This document shows, one piece after another, positions 34,078 to 45,215 of a DNA stretch of 64,000 bases. The position numbers and the translations under genes were made by a program. Positions within the stretch are counted from its first letter, which is position 1; each line of letters opens with the position of its first letter. This stretch comes from Burkholderiales bacterium. GTDB taxonomy: Bacteria; Pseudomonadota; Gammaproteobacteria; Burkholderiales; Nitrosomonadaceae. The stretch spans positions 558,001-622,000 of the forward strand of contig JACKLR010000002.1 in the NCBI GenBank assembly GCA_024235795.1. The letters run 5' to 3'. The notes beneath the pieces are model-generated. The model saw only the letters and a list, made by a program, of their open reading frames with translations. It was not told the DNA's origin and did not search any database.

Positions 34078-34644
34078 TTATATTTTAGGCAAGGTAACGC
34101 CACTCTGGTGCTGGTATTTTCCGCCCCTGTCTTTATACGACACTTCGCATTGTTCGTCAGATTCAAAAAAAATCACCTGAGCGACACCTTCATTGGCGTA
34201 AATTTTAGCCGGAAGCGGGGTGGTGTTAGAGAACTCGAGTGTAACATAACCTTCCCATTCGGGTTCGAACGGGGTGACATTGACGATAATGCCGCAGCGT
34301 GCATATGTTGATTTGCCAAGACAAATGGTGAGGACATTGCGGGGGATACGAAAATATTCCACAGTGCGCGCCAATGCAAATGAATTGGGTGGAATAATGC
34401 AGATGTCGTTTTTGACATCGATAAATGAATTGGAATCGAAATTCTTTGGGTCGACAATGGTGGTATTGATGTTGGTAAACAGTTTGAATTCATCCGAGCA
34501 GCGGATATCATAGCCATAACTCGATGTGCCATAGGAGACGATGCGGTGATTGTCCTTTTGGCGGATCTGGTCAGGTTCAAACGGCTCTATCATGCCATGT
34601 TCAACCGCCATGCGCCGTATCCATTTGTCTGATTTAATGGTCAT
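34078..34644 (-). CDS. dcd: dCTP deaminase
   Basis: A 188-residue protein that matches Dcd along its length. It deaminates dCTP to dUTP, feeding dTTP synthesis. Typical blocks are [47 protein letters not shown] (the catalytic Glu lies in FEPEWEG) and [11 protein letters not shown]. The start shares one base with the stop of mrp (TGATG), so the two genes are coupled. Confidence 0.97.
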   Translation of the reverse strand: MTIKSDKWIRRMAVEHGMIEPFEPDQIRQKDNHRIVSYGTSSYGYDIRCSDEFKLFTNINTTIVDPKNFDSNSFIDVKNDICIIPPNSFALARTVEYFRIPRNVLTICLGKSTYARCGIIVNVTPFEPEWEGYVTLEFSNTTPLPAKIYANEGVAQVIFFESDEQCEVSYKDRGGKYQHQSGVTLPKI

Positions 34645-35732
34645 CAGTCGTCTTCCATTACAATTTTGGCGAATAATTCGGAATGGTCTTCCGCCGCTTC
34701 TGCGACTTTTGCGGCAATTTTACGCGCGATCATGCGATAGGTTTCGGCAATTTTTCCGTCAGGGTCGGCGATGACGCTGGGTACGCCGATATCTGTTTGT
34801 TCCCGGATTTTTATATCCAGCGGTAATGCGCCCAAAAAGTCGACGTTATAGTCCTGACACATTTTTTCCCCGCCACCGGTACCGAATATCGGTTCGGTAT
34901 GTCCGCAGTTTGAGCAGGTATGCGTACTCATGTTTTCGATGATGCCAAAAATTGGAATGCCGACTTTTTCAAACATTTTGAGTCCCTTGCGTGCATCGAG
35001 CAAAGCAATATCCTGGGGCGTGGTAACGATCACGGCGCCTGTGACCGGTATTTTCTGCGCCAGTGTCAACTGGATGTCACCGGTTCCCGGCGGCAGATCG
35101 ACAATCAAGTAATCAACATCTTTCCAGTTGGTGTCGTGTAATAATTGTTGCAGGGCCTGGGTGACCATCGGGCCACGCCAGACCATCGGTGTTTCGACGT
35201 CAATGAGCAGCCCTATGGACATCGCCTGAATGCCATGTGCCATGACGGGCTCCATGGATTTGCCGTCAAGCGATTCAGGCTGTTGCGTAATACCGAGCAT
35301 TTGCGGCTGTGACGGGCCGTAAATATCCGCGTCGAGAATACCGACTTGAGCGCCTTCGGCGGATAATGCCAGCGCCAGATTGACGGCGGTTGCCGATTTG
35401 CCTACACCGCCTTTGCCCGAAGCGACGGCGATAATATTTTTAATACCGGGGATCAGCTTGACGCCGCCTTGCACACCGTGCGGGGCAATTTTACTGGTAA
35501 CGGTTACGTTTATTTTTCCGATGCCCGGAATTGCCTGTAATGCGGTTACAATTTGTTGCTGAACATCAGCCTTGACACTGTTGGCCGGGTAGCCCAGTTC
35601 GATTTCAATGAAAGCGGTATCGCCATCGATTTGAATATTGCGCACAGATCCGGTGGAGACATAATCTTTGCCGGTAGTGGGGTCAGTTAAATTGTTCAGC
35701 GTAGACTGGATTTGCTGCTCGGAAATGGTCAC
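34644..35732 (-). CDS. mrp: Mrp/ApbC iron-sulfur carrier ATPase
   Basis: A 362-residue protein: an N-terminal MIP18/DUF59 domain (residues ~5-80), then the deviant Walker [17 protein letters not shown], the motif [16 protein letters not shown], and the CxxC pair in [13 protein letters not shown] that binds a transferable iron-sulfur cluster at the dimer interface. It delivers clusters to apo-proteins in the cytoplasm. Divergent from metG, with 140 bases between; coupled to dcd. Confidence 0.95.
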   Translation of the reverse strand: MTISEQQIQSTLNNLTDPTTGKDYVSTGSVRNIQIDGDTAFIEIELGYPANSVKADVQQQIVTALQAIPGIGKINVTVTSKIAPHGVQGGVKLIPGIKNIIAVASGKGGVGKSATAVNLALALSAEGAQVGILDADIYGPSQPQMLGITQQPESLDGKSMEPVMAHGIQAMSIGLLIDVETPMVWRGPMVTQALQQLLHDTNWKDVDYLIVDLPPGTGDIQLTLAQKIPVTGAVIVTTPQDIALLDARKGLKMFEKVGIPIFGIIENMSTHTCSNCGHTEPIFGTGGGEKMCQDYNVDFLGALPLDIKIREQTDIGVPSVIADPDGKIAETYRMIARKIAAKVAEAAEDHSELFAKIVMEDD

Positions 35733-35872
35733 TACAAAAACTCCTCAGTACTGCTGCCGTACTTAGACTGCGGTGCAGAAATCAAATGAAAATGTCATGG
35801 TAACAAATATCAGGGGATGCACACAATTTGTTAAAATAGGCGTTTATGCAAATCAAGTAAAAACAGGAACGA

Positions 35873-37972
35873 ATGAATAAACGAAAAATTCTGGTTACCT
35901 CTGCGCTTCCCTATGCGAATGGCAGCATACACCTCGGTCACCTGGTCGAGTATATCCAGACAGATATCTGGGTGCGTTTTCAGAAAATGCGCGGGCACGA
36001 AATTTACTATGTCTGTGCTGACGATACGCACGGCACGCCGATCATGCTGCGCGCTGAAAAGGAAGGGATTACACCAGAAGCACTGATTGCCCGTGTGCAT
36101 GATGAACATTACGATGATTTCACCGGCTTTAATATCCATTTCGATAATTATTACAGTACGCATTCGGATGAAACACGGCATTATTCGGAAGATATTTATG
36201 GCAAGTTGAAAACCGCGGGGCTGATCAAGGCGCGTGGTATAGAGCAGTTATACGATCCCCAGAAAAACATGTTTTTGCCGGATCGCTATGTCAAAGGAGA
36301 ATGCCCCAAGTGCTCAGCCAAAGACCAGTATGGCGATTCCTGTGAAGTCTGTGGCGCTGCATACGCACCGACTGAGTTGAAAAATCCATATTCCGCTGTA
36401 TCAGGCGCCAAACCGATTAAAAAGTCGTCGGAACATTATTTCTTCAGTTTGTCGGACGAACGCTGTGTGGATTTTCTGCGCCGCTGGACGCGTGCGGGTC
36501 ATCTGCAAACGGAAGCGGCCAATAAAATGCACGAATGGCTTGGCGACGCCGGGGAAAACAAACTGTCTGACTGGGATATTTCGCGCGATGCGCCGTACTT
36601 CGGGTTTGAGATACCCGATGCGCCGGGCAAATATTTTTATGTCTGGCTTGATGCGCCGATTGGTTACATGGGTAGTTTCAAGCATTTATGCACACGGGAA
36701 AACATCGATTTTGACGCGTACTGGCACAAGGAAACGGAAACCGAACTCTATCACTTCATCGGCAAGGATATTTTGTATTTCCATGCGTTGTTCTGGCCTG
36801 CCATGCTCGAACATTCGGGCTACCGCACGCCGACACAGATTTTTGCGCACGGCTTTCTGACCGTGAATGGCGAGAAAATGAGCAAGTCGCGCGGCACCTT
36901 TATTACTGCGCATAGCTATTTGAAACAGGGCCTGAATCCGGAATGGCTGCGTTATTACTACGCCGCGAAACTGAACGGCAGCATGGAAGATATCGACCTC
37001 AATCTGGAAGATTTTGTCGCGCGCGTCAATTCCGATCTGGTCGGAAAATTCATCAATATTGCCAGCCGTTGCGCCGGGTTTATCACCAAACGATTCGACG
37101 GCAAGCTGGTTGAAGGAGAAGGTTATCAAGCCATGCAGCAACTGGTCGATGAACGATTTGCAAGCTGGCGCCCCGATGCGATTGAAAAAGCATTCGAGGA
37201 ACGGGATTTTTCATTGGCCGTGCGTCAGATTATGAAATTTGCCGATGAAGCCAACGAGATTATCCATGAAATGGCGCCCTGGGAAATCGCCAAGAATACG
37301 GACAAGAATGCCGATCTGCAACTCGCCTGCAGCCTGGGTATACAGTTATTCTATTTATTGGCGCGCTATCTGAAACCGATTCTGCCGGAAACGATTCGCC
37401 AGGTTGAAGGTTTTTTAAATTGCGGCCGGTTGACCTGGCCGATTTTCCAGGCGGATGAACCGGTTTCGCAACTCTTGCTGCCCGAGGGACATGCGATAAA
37501 TGCTTATCAACATTTGTTGACACGGATCGATAGCAAGCAAATTGATGCCCTGGTGGAAGCAAATAAACAAACCCTTAAAGCCGAACAGGCCGGTTCAGCC
37601 AAATCGATTGCAACAGATCAGTCGGCAGCTATTGCGCCCATTGCAGAAACAATTTCCATTGATGATTTCGGCAAAATCGATTTGCGCGTAGCGAAGATTA
37701 TCAACGCCGAGCATGTTGAAGGCGCGGACAAATTATTAAAACTGACACTCGATATCGGTAGTGAACAGCGCACGGTTTTTGCCGGGATCAAATCGGCTTA
37801 TGAGCCGGAACAACTGAAAGGGCGGATGACTGTCATGGTTGCCAATCTTGCGCCGCGCAAAATGAAATTTGGCTTGTCCGAAGGCATGGTGCTCGCAGCA
37901 GGAAATGGCGGTAAGGAATTGTATATTCTCAACCCGGATGATGGCGCGCAACCAGGGATGAAAGTTAAATAA
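35873..37972 (+). CDS. metG: Methionyl-tRNA synthetase
   Basis: A 699-residue enzyme charging tRNA-Met. The HIGH motif appears as [11 protein letters not shown] (residues ~17-27), the zinc knuckle as [18 protein letters not shown] (about residues 144-161), KMSKS as [11 protein letters not shown] near 337, and a C-terminal EMAP/Trbp-type tRNA-binding domain ([13 protein letters not shown] onward, from about 600) dimerises the protein. Complete length. A GGAAC-type ribosome site precedes ATG. Core gene, useful as a phylogenetic marker for the host. Confidence 0.98.
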   Translation: MNKRKILVTSALPYANGSIHLGHLVEYIQTDIWVRFQKMRGHEIYYVCADDTHGTPIMLRAEKEGITPEALIARVHDEHYDDFTGFNIHFDNYYSTHSDETRHYSEDIYGKLKTAGLIKARGIEQLYDPQKNMFLPDRYVKGECPKCSAKDQYGDSCEVCGAAYAPTELKNPYSAVSGAKPIKKSSEHYFFSLSDERCVDFLRRWTRAGHLQTEAANKMHEWLGDAGENKLSDWDISRDAPYFGFEIPDAPGKYFYVWLDAPIGYMGSFKHLCTRENIDFDAYWHKETETELYHFIGKDILYFHALFWPAMLEHSGYRTPTQIFAHGFLTVNGEKMSKSRGTFITAHSYLKQGLNPEWLRYYYAAKLNGSMEDIDLNLEDFVARVNSDLVGKFINIASRCAGFITKRFDGKLVEGEGYQAMQQLVDERFASWRPDAIEKAFEERDFSLAVRQIMKFADEANEIIHEMAPWEIAKNTDKNADLQLACSLGIQLFYLLARYLKPILPETIRQVEGFLNCGRLTWPIFQADEPVSQLLLPEGHAINAYQHLLTRIDSKQIDALVEANKQTLKAEQAGSAKSIATDQSAAIAPIAETISIDDFGKIDLRVAKIINAEHVEGADKLLKLTLDIGSEQRTVFAGIKSAYEPEQLKGRMTVMVANLAPRKMKFGLSEGMVLAAGNGGKELYILNPDDGAQPGMKVK

Positions 37973-37985
37973 AGATATTATCAGG

Positions 37986-38351
37986 ATGGATGAACTGGCC
38001 GAACAGATCAGGCAATTAGAGTTAAAATTACTGCATATGGACTGGCGTGCCGATCCTGCAGCAATTGATGAACTGCTCGATGAAACCTTTGAAGAAATCG
38101 GCGGCAATGGACAGATCAGCGCCAGGCAGCGTGTGGTGGACTGGTTGTTAAATAAAGACCCGCATCAGCAATGGGCATTACAGGATTTTCGCATTAAACG
38201 ATTATCGAATGATACGGTCATCGCCATATACCGTGCGGTAAAGGCGAATCAGTTGGAAGAAAACGGCAAAGGTTCGATTCGAAGCTCAATCTGGCAACGG
38301 TTCGGCGAGCACTGGAGAATGGTTTTTCATCAGGCAACAACATGCATTTAG
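37986..38351 (+). CDS. NTF2-like DUF4440 protein
   Basis: A 121-residue protein with the DUF4440 layout: an N-terminal helix (QIRQLELKLLHMDWRADPA), the motif LLDETFEEIGGNG, a central strand-rich part (DFRIKRLSNDTVIAIYRAV) and the terminal WQRFGEHWRMVFHQ. SnoaL/NTF2-like folds bind small ligands; the role here is not known. It sits 13 bases after metG and 9 before yggS, so is probably in one operon with them. Confidence 0.8.
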   Translation: MDELAEQIRQLELKLLHMDWRADPAAIDELLDETFEEIGGNGQISARQRVVDWLLNKDPHQQWALQDFRIKRLSNDTVIAIYRAVKANQLEENGKGSIRSSIWQRFGEHWRMVFHQATTCI

Positions 38352-38360
38352 GAGAATAAA

Positions 38361-39116
38361 TTGGAAGCAGCGCCATCGGCAGAGCAGCAACTGAACGAAA
38401 TCAAGGACAATCTGGCAATGATTCAACAAAAGATTGCCGATGCCTGTGTTAAAGCAGGACGCAATCCCTCATCCGTGCGCCTGTTGCCGGTTACCAAGAC
38501 TGTTCCGGCGGAGCGGCTGCGTATTGCGTATGCTGCCGGGTGTCATGAAATGGGTGAAAACAAGGTTCAGGAAGCCCGCGAGAAATCGGAATTACTGAGC
38601 GATCTCGATATCAAATGGTGCATCATCGGTCACCTGCAAACCAACAAGGTCAAATACATTACGCGTTTTGCGCACGAATTTCAGGCGCTCGACAGCCTTA
38701 AAGTCGCGGCCGAGCTCGATAAACGCTTGCAGGCTGCAGGTCGTGGCATGGATGTTTACGTGCAGGTTAATAGCTCCGGGGAAGTCAGTAAATTCGGCCT
38801 GCCACCGGAGGATGTGGAGGATTTTGTCAAGCAACTGCCAAATTATTCGTCACTGCGGATCAGGGGGCTGATGACACTGGCAATTTTCTCAACCGATCTG
38901 GATCGTGTGCGCGCCTGTTTTGTCAGAATGCGCGATCTGCAAGCGCGGTTGCGTCAGAGTGCGCCGGCCGGCTTGTCGTTTGACGAGCTGTCCATGGGTA
39001 TGTCCGGGGATTTTGAACTCGCGATAGAGGAGGGTGCAACGGTCGTGCGCGTAGGACAGGCAATATTTGGTAAACGGCCTTTACCGGACAGTCATTATTG
39101 GCCCGGTTTCGGTTGA
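38361..39116 (+). CDS. yggS: YggS/PLPBP family pyridoxal-phosphate homeostasis protein
   Basis: A 251-residue protein of the PLP-binding, alanine-racemase-like TIM barrel family that keeps free PLP and amino acid levels in balance. The PLP-binding Lys lies in LLPVTKTVPAERL; other blocks are EMGENKVQEA, WCIIGHLQTNKVKYI, VNSSGEVSKFGL and LSMGMSGDFELAIEEGATVVRVG. The start is TTG, chosen because AGGAG lies 6 bases before it and no ATG fits. Confidence 0.92.
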   Translation: MEAAPSAEQQLNEIKDNLAMIQQKIADACVKAGRNPSSVRLLPVTKTVPAERLRIAYAAGCHEMGENKVQEAREKSELLSDLDIKWCIIGHLQTNKVKYITRFAHEFQALDSLKVAAELDKRLQAAGRGMDVYVQVNSSGEVSKFGLPPEDVEDFVKQLPNYSSLRIRGLMTLAIFSTDLDRVRACFVRMRDLQARLRQSAPAGLSFDELSMGMSGDFELAIEEGATVVRVGQAIFGKRPLPDSHYWPGFG

Positions 39117-39172
39117 ATTTCACGTGCTGCACGCATAACGAATTTCGCTAATCGTGAGTAATTTTTAAAACG

Positions 39173-39541
39173 TTACAAAATTATTGCCGCAGCCACCCGG
39201 CGGTCTTCCTCGACCAGAATATTATAGGTGCGACACGCAGCCTGTGTGTCCATGACCTCAAAACCGATGCCAAACTGTATGACTTTAGCCATCAAGGCAT
39301 AATCCGGAAAACTGAGTTGCGCGCCGGTGCCGAGCAGAATAATTTCCGGTTTGTGCGGCAGGACGTGATCGAAATGCGCAAGATTAAGTTCTGCAACCGA
39401 TTCTACGGGCCATTGTTCGATTATTTCATCGGGAAAAACGATCAGATTTTGTTCATGGCGAACTTTGTTGATCATGACATAGCCGTCCCCATACCCCGAG
39501 AAAATATTTTGTTGGTTAAAGTTGGCGAGATGTAATTTCAA
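39173..39541 (-). CDS. Mth938-like (DUF498) domain protein
   Basis: A 122-residue protein of the Mth938/NDUFAF3-like family: it begins with a short strand region, then GYVMINKVRHEQNLIVFPD, the motif EIILLGTGAQLSFP, and GIGFEVMDTQAACRTYNIL near the end. Relatives include mitochondrial complex I assembly factor 3, but the bacterial role is unknown. A GGAGAA ribosome site lies before the ATG. Single gene in its orientation here, convergent with yggS. Confidence 0.87.
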   Translation of the reverse strand: MKLHLANFNQQNIFSGYGDGYVMINKVRHEQNLIVFPDEIIEQWPVESVAELNLAHFDHVLPHKPEIILLGTGAQLSFPDYALMAKVIQFGIGFEVMDTQAACRTYNILVEEDRRVAAAIIL

Positions 39542-39687
39542 GGCATCATTCTCCTTAGCTTATGTGAATTGAGCATGTCATTTTAAAGTGGAAAATCCGA
39601 ATGCATATGCATTGGCAGCATAATTATAAAAAATCATAATGTTTATTTTGTTCAAGAAAGAGCGCCTGACATGCTATAAATGTTCAT

Positions 39688-41517
39688 TCAAGGCAATCCG
39701 TAACAGCTGGCCACTGCTGAGGGGCCGCTTGTTTTTATGGCATGGTATTTTTCCCAGAATGTCGTCGCGATTTCATGAATGTCTTTGGAGATTGAACCGT
39801 TGCGGTATCGATATAAAAAACCGGGGCCTGCGCTATACGTCGCATAGGTCAAACGGGCCAGAGAATCGAGGTCTCTTTTTTCCTTGTTTTCGCTTTTGGG
39901 GAGAACATGGTCGGCAAAATAGTGATGTAGAATTTCGTTTCCCGCCATGGCATTGTAACTGACATCGTTGCGCAGACTCGAAAGGTCATAAAAACCGCGC
40001 CATACATTTGGATTAATCTGCATAATGCCGATAGATCCACCCGGTGACATGAGGGGTTCGAGCTGGCCGTTTTTTTTTACGAACTGTCGCCAGCAGCTTT
40101 CTTGCCAGGCTGTAGCAAGCGCTAAATCCCGGAAGAAATCATGATAACTCTCGGGCAGATGTTTGCTGCTGATCGTTTTGTCTGCAACATAATCAAGCAG
40201 ACCGCCCACTAATGGCAGATAGGATTTAATATCACTGGTATCTGGCGCCCAGCCGTTAAGTTTTTTGACCAAAGCAATTTCAGGTTTGTCTGCAGCCCAT
40301 GCCCGAGCAAAAAAAAACCATGTGCCGCTATTGATGTCGGGCACCTGACTGGGCGCAGGCAAGGGCGGCCCAAAGTCAAACAGTTTTCGCAATTCTGTGT
40401 CCACATCAAGGCGGTAAATCAACGGATCTTCCTCAAATCCGGGTGAAAGCATACGCGCCATACGGCGTAAACCGTCGGCGGATATTTCATAGCCTATCTG
40501 TTCGCTCATCTGATCCATCGCCGTCAGGGCATCTGCGGCAGTTACAAAACTCAAGTAACGGATTGCTGCCGTACCCGGCAAAGTGGTTTCCATCTGCTGC
40601 AGAATCGGCGAAAGCCTTCTCCAGCTTTTGAGAAACAACCCCCGTACCGGATCAACTGCCCCTGCATTCCAACTGGTTAAGGCTTCGGATAGATCATAAC
40701 GGCCATCCAGCAGAACCTGAAGCAGTTCTCTGCGCAAATTACCCTGTTCGTTATCTTCCGCCACCTGCTTGACGACAAAGGTCAGGAATGCATCCCAACG
40801 CTGCCATGCTGATTCCCATCGCAGCGCTTCGGCAGTTGTCAGCGGTGGTTCTGCAGAAAAATTAACCGGTTGGCCGGTGTCCTTGTCGGGTACTTGAAAT
40901 TGCAAAGCCAACACGATTCCTGTGTTGGTGGCTTCCACGTCAGAAAACATGACTGACTCAAGTGTACGGTTTGCAATGTCGGAGCCGGATGTAGTGAGCA
41001 TTAGTGGCACAAACGTCTGGATATCCTTCAATGGAACGGTAAGATCAACCCTCAGTGCCCCCAGACTGGAGTGAACATGTTGCATAACAAGATTCCACAG
41101 TGCGCCGGTTAACAGCGGCTTTGCTCCTCCCTTGTTTAACAAATTCGAGTCAACCACCTGAAACTCTATGACAGGTTGTCCGGTAACGATGACAGGTTGC
41201 TGGAAGATTTCAATAAGCCCGCGCCACTCTGGAGTTTTTATGCAACGCCCCGCAATTTTACGCCCGAACATTGCATTAACCGTAGAGACGGTTCTGATTC
41301 GTCCTTGATCATGACTGATTTGTGGATCTGAGAGAACAAGCTTGCTGCAACTGGCCTTATCGTCAATCAGCAGTGCTTTATTACCGTCAGCGGTGTAAAC
41401 CTGCTCCAAAAGTATACGATGAAGAAACCGGTAATCAAGCTTCATCGGTACGCTAATCTCGCTTGCGAAAGCACCGAAGGTAAATAGCAGCAGTGCCGCC
41501 AGTAAAAATATCCGCAT
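39688..41517 (-). CDS. Lytic transglycosylase domain protein, periplasmic
   Basis: From the start at 41517 the protein has about 609 residues and begins with a signal peptide (MRIFLLAALLLFTFGAFAS). The reading frame stays open to 41610, but residues before this Met would bury the signal. The N-terminal ~400 residues are of unknown fold. The C-terminal SLT domain shows the catalytic Glu in ATAWQESCWRQF and the motif SPGGSIGIMQINPNVWRG, then YATYSAGPGFLYRYRNG. It probably cleaves peptidoglycan. It lies downstream of the M48 protease gene, with about 330 bases between. Confidence 0.85.
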   Translation of the reverse strand: MRIFLLAALLLFTFGAFASEISVPMKLDYRFLHRILLEQVYTADGNKALLIDDKASCSKLVLSDPQISHDQGRIRTVSTVNAMFGRKIAGRCIKTPEWRGLIEIFQQPVIVTGQPVIEFQVVDSNLLNKGGAKPLLTGALWNLVMQHVHSSLGALRVDLTVPLKDIQTFVPLMLTTSGSDIANRTLESVMFSDVEATNTGIVLALQFQVPDKDTGQPVNFSAEPPLTTAEALRWESAWQRWDAFLTFVVKQVAEDNEQGNLRRELLQVLLDGRYDLSEALTSWNAGAVDPVRGLFLKSWRRLSPILQQMETTLPGTAAIRYLSFVTAADALTAMDQMSEQIGYEISADGLRRMARMLSPGFEEDPLIYRLDVDTELRKLFDFGPPLPAPSQVPDINSGTWFFFARAWAADKPEIALVKKLNGWAPDTSDIKSYLPLVGGLLDYVADKTISSKHLPESYHDFFRDLALATAWQESCWRQFVKKNGQLEPLMSPGGSIGIMQINPNVWRGFYDLSSLRNDVSYNAMAGNEILHHYFADHVLPKSENKEKRDLDSLARLTYATYSAGPGFLYRYRNGSISKDIHEIATTFWEKYHAIKTSGPSAVASCYGLP

Positions 41518-41848
41518 CTTGTTCAGAATTCCAGAAGAGTATGTAATGATTTTATCCAGCCATGGATCATTTATTGAAGCATTTGATTTCGGCAGAGATT
41601 CCATTGACATGGGTAATCGATTTATTTCTATCGTACCGGTATTTTAAACAAAAAATTGTGCAGAAATTCAGAAAAAAATTTTGGGTGAAATTGATTACAC
41701 TATTTATCAGGAAACGGTTCAATGGCTTGCAGGCCCGTAATGTAGTCGGTGATGCCGTAAAATTACTTCAGGGCGCCTTTCATTCGTTTACGGATCGATT
41801 GAATGACGGTGCCAATCTACAGATGTATTCAATATCAGTAAATTGGGT
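41518..41848. other. Intergenic tract between transglycosylase and M48 protease genes
   Basis: No supported gene. A + strand reading frame (41562-41852, 96 codons) exists but has no ribosome site, is basic and of odd composition, and lies against the direction of both neighbours. The tract probably holds the promoter of the transglycosylase gene. Confidence 0.4.
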
Positions 41849-43360
41849 TTAATTCTCTTTTTCTTCCGCCATTATTTTCTGCAATTGACGCAGACGCGCC
41901 TCGACTGTCGATAGCTGATAAAAATCACCATTATCATGTTTGAGTGCAATTTGAAGTTGTTCAATCGCAGGATCATAATAACCCTGAAGGATATAAACTT
42001 CTGCCTGTGCACGGTGTTTTAGCATCAGTTTGTCCTGAAGCGCATAAGCGCGTGCCTGCAACCGGTATAACTGGATATCCTTCGGATGAAACTGCAGTTC
42101 TCGGTTAATCAACTCAAGTGCAGTGTCGATCTGGTGATTCAGTAGTAGGGCATTGGCATAGCCATGGATGAGCGCTTTATGTTGCGGATAGATTCTGAGT
42201 GCCGTTCTGTAAATTTTCAAGGCGTCGTCAGTTTGCCCATTGGCGAGTTTGACTGCTGCCGCCAATGTTTCGATCATGGCGCCGGCTTGCAATCCTTTTT
42301 GCTGCACCAGGATTGTTTTGCCCAATCGATGGTCTTTTAATAACAGTTCTGTTTTGTTGTCAGATTGTATCAAGGTGTACAACCGTGCCAGTTCTTCATC
42401 TGCTTCCCTGTTTTTCTTGTCGCGCAGCAGGGCAAGTGTATAGCCGTAACGCTCTACCGCCTCATTGATATAGCGTTTTTCTTCCAGGCGCGCCCTGAAT
42501 TGATTGACTGCATCGCTGGGTTTGCCTTGCAGCGCGCGAAGCTTTGCACGTACCAGGAGGAAATCAGTGCTGTCAGCCACCTGCCGGTAAGGCATTTCAT
42601 GTGTGCGGTTCTGTATGTCCGCAATCCGTTCAAAGGTCAACGGGTGGGTGCGCAAATAAGAGGGCGCGCCATTTTCATAAAAACGGCTGGCCTTTTGCAG
42701 GCGTTCAAAGAAGGTTGACATTCCTTGTGGGTCAAAACCGGCGTCCAAGAGAATATTCAGACCGACGCGGTCCGCTTCCTTTTCATGTTTGCGGGTAAAG
42801 TTGAGCTGCGATTGTATTGCGCCCGCCTGTGTTGCGGCAATAACGGCCTGGCCGGCCTGTGGATTTGAACGGGAGGCCAGAATTGCAACCGCAAGGGCTG
42901 CAATCGATGCAATCATATTGTATTTGTGACCTGAAATCATGCGCGCTAGATGTTTCTGTGTAACATGCGCAATTTCATGGGCCATAACACCCGCGAGTTC
43001 TGATTCACTTTGAGCAGCAATAATTAAACCGCTGTTAAACCCCATAAAACCGCCGGGCAGGGCAAACGCATTAATGGTGGAATCCTGCAGCGCAAAAAAT
43101 TCAAATGATTGTCCGGGACTGGTCTCTGTTGAGCTTGCAATGAGTTTATGCCCAAGACTATTCAGATAGTTGGAGATTTCAGGGTCGTCCAGATAACTTG
43201 TGTCAGCACGGATCTGGCGCATGATTTGTAGTCCAAGCAGGCGTTCTTCCCGGGGTGTTATGGTTGCCTGAGAGACATCTCCAAGATCCGGTAATTCGTG
43301 GGCAACCGTATTGGCCGGAAACATAAGCGACAGTGTAATAGTGAGGAAGATAAATTTCAT
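41849..43360 (-). CDS. bepA: BepA-like M48 periplasmic metalloprotease with TPR repeats
   Basis: A 503-residue protein with a signal peptide (residues 1-20), an M48 domain and C-terminal TPR repeats. The zinc motif is VMAHEIAHVTQKHLARM (His128, Glu129, His132), and KHEKEADRVGLNILLD supplies the third ligand. TPR-like helices from about residue 270 to the end (for example PQHKALIHGYANALLLNHQID) match BepA/YfgC, which helps outer-membrane protein assembly and quality control. The family assignment is firm; exact BepA orthology is likely. Confidence 0.9.
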   Translation of the reverse strand: MKFIFLTITLSLMFPANTVAHELPDLGDVSQATITPREERLLGLQIMRQIRADTSYLDDPEISNYLNSLGHKLIASSTETSPGQSFEFFALQDSTINAFALPGGFMGFNSGLIIAAQSESELAGVMAHEIAHVTQKHLARMISGHKYNMIASIAALAVAILASRSNPQAGQAVIAATQAGAIQSQLNFTRKHEKEADRVGLNILLDAGFDPQGMSTFFERLQKASRFYENGAPSYLRTHPLTFERIADIQNRTHEMPYRQVADSTDFLLVRAKLRALQGKPSDAVNQFRARLEEKRYINEAVERYGYTLALLRDKKNREADEELARLYTLIQSDNKTELLLKDHRLGKTILVQQKGLQAGAMIETLAAAVKLANGQTDDALKIYRTALRIYPQHKALIHGYANALLLNHQIDTALELINRELQFHPKDIQLYRLQARAYALQDKLMLKHRAQAEVYILQGYYDPAIEQLQIALKHDNGDFYQLSTVEARLRQLQKIMAEEKEN

Positions 43361-43602
43361 GTCGATATGATAATTGTTTCTGGTCCAAGTTCAATTACTG
43401 GAATTTTTTAATTATTGCATAGTTAGCGTGTAGTCAGCGGAAAGCATTGGAGTTTATCCTGAATGTTTTGCTATTTGTAGGTTCCGCGACTCCGAACTTA
43501 CACTGTGCAATTGGATTTTTGAGTCGGAGTAAAAAATTTGCTGTGGCCTGTGCTTAAATTATGCGTAAACTGTGTTGAGGTGCATCGGGAGCAAATTGCC
43601 TT
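43361..43602. other. Intergenic tract
   Basis: About 240 bases between bepA and the transporter gene, both on minus. I see no gene, RNA or clear terminator. It presumably carries the bepA promoter region. Confidence 0.4.
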
Positions 43603-44940
43603 TCATGAAAGCTCAGTTGGATCATGCAGTGCGGCTTGTTGTCCTCTGGAGACATTAATACGTGCCAAAATCAACAGGCCGATGAGAAAATAATTGCCGG
43701 TTATCAACATGGCGAGGCGATGATCCCCATGGGAAATCCAGCTGACCCATCCGTAAGTGAGCGGACCCAAAATGGAAGACAGTTTGACCGCTAGTCCCCA
43801 AAGTCCAAAAAACTCGGCACGTCGCGAAACCGGACTAAACAGACCGACGAGGGCGCGCCCTGCGGACTGTGAGGCGCCAAGGCATAAACCGGCAAGATTG
43901 GCTGCAGTCCAGAACATTGAACGGTCTTCAGCAAACCAGGCGAGCAGGATCATGATGATCCAGCCAACAAGCGTTAACGCGATAGTGGTGAGATGGCCCA
44001 GTTTATCCTGGATATGGCCGAAAGCAAATGCACCCAATGCCGCGGTGATATTGACCAGGAGTACCAGCATCAAGGTTTCTTGCGTATCAAACCCCATTGC
44101 CTGCTGGGCATAAATGGCTGCCAACGCGATAACAGTCTGGATACCAGCCTGATAGAAAACCAGGCAGACAAGAAAACGCATCAAATCCTGGTAATGATGC
44201 ACATGTTTGAGGGTGTCTTTCAATCGTGAAAAAGACTCATAGACAATATGGCGGTTAATTCGGTACCCGTAGCGATGCGGTTGCGGCCGCGCGCGTTCCT
44301 TGAGATAAAGAAATGTCGGCAGACAGGCGGTAGCAAATATGGCAGCGGTGATTACCATCGTGACCGGAACATACTCGCTGGTTTCGTGGCCTTGTGTTTG
44401 CGCCCAGGTAACATAAGCGAGGCAACAGCCCAGCGTAAACAACCCGCCCAGATAGCCCAATCCCCATCCCCAACCGGATACTTTTCCAAGTGATTTGTTT
44501 TTGGCCAGCTCCGGCAGAAAAGCGGCAATCAAATTTTCGCCGCTGCCGAAAAAGAAATTTGTCAGAATAATCAGCACAACAGCCAGCCACAAATCTCCTG
44601 GCCCGGCAAAGTAAAGTAATGCGGTAAATACCACGCAACCCACGGTGGTCAAAAGCAGCAGGGGCTTCTTTATGGCGTAGGCGTCGGCATATGCGCCGAG
44701 CACGGGAGCCGTCAGGATAATGAGCAGATAGGAGACTGCGAGCGAAGCTGTCCATGCAAACGTCCCCCAGTTTTCATTGTTGGCGACTACGGCGACAAAA
44801 TAAGCGTTGAAAATCGCGGTGATGACAACAGTGGTATACCCTGAATTGGCGAAATCAAACATCGCCCACGACCAGATTTCGCGCCGGGTTACGCCTTCGG
44901 TGAAGTTGGGAGATTTTGGGTTGTTTGTCAAGGGAGTCAA
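43603..44940 (-). CDS. UMF1/Atg22-like MFS transporter
   Basis: A 445-residue membrane protein with about twelve hydrophobic segments. The start region EIWSWAMFDFANSGYTTVV and the loop PVLGAYADAYAIKKPLL are characteristic of the UMF1 family of major-facilitator transporters, related to yeast Atg22 vacuolar amino-acid exporters. Substrate unknown. The last ~25 residues are polar and cytoplasmic. It is monocistronic, divergent from the next gene cluster. Confidence 0.88.
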   Translation of the reverse strand: MTPLTNNPKSPNFTEGVTRREIWSWAMFDFANSGYTTVVITAIFNAYFVAVVANNENWGTFAWTASLAVSYLLIILTAPVLGAYADAYAIKKPLLLLTTVGCVVFTALLYFAGPGDLWLAVVLIILTNFFFGSGENLIAAFLPELAKNKSLGKVSGWGWGLGYLGGLFTLGCCLAYVTWAQTQGHETSEYVPVTMVITAAIFATACLPTFLYLKERARPQPHRYGYRINRHIVYESFSRLKDTLKHVHHYQDLMRFLVCLVFYQAGIQTVIALAAIYAQQAMGFDTQETLMLVLLVNITAALGAFAFGHIQDKLGHLTTIALTLVGWIIMILLAWFAEDRSMFWTAANLAGLCLGASQSAGRALVGLFSPVSRRAEFFGLWGLAVKLSSILGPLTYGWVSWISHGDHRLAMLITGNYFLIGLLILARINVSRGQQAALHDPTELS

Positions 44941-45215
44941 CTTTTGTGTTTTGTTGGGCTGTTTTTTTGTGCAGCGTAAAAAATCATGAATGGATTTGCC
45001 AGAATCAAAAAAATTAATCGAATGTTAATCAATAACATGTCTGCAACTTCAATTGGTTATGTTAGTATACAAATATATTCAAAACGGTAGTCTAAAACAA
45101 AAAAAGCGAGATAGACTGGTTCGGATTATATTGCGGGACGGATTTCGTTGCTGCTGTTTTTCCTGGACAAACTGAGCGTGTCCATTTGAGATAACAAATA
45201 AAAAGGGGAAGACAA

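Noticed and set aside
34173..34580. A 135-codon frame overlapping dcd
   Set aside because: The dcd frame matches a conserved enzyme throughout; the alternative frame on the same strand has no support.
41562..41852. A 96-codon + frame between the transglycosylase and M48 genes
   Set aside because: No ribosome site, basic low-quality composition, opposite to both neighbours; more likely non-coding.
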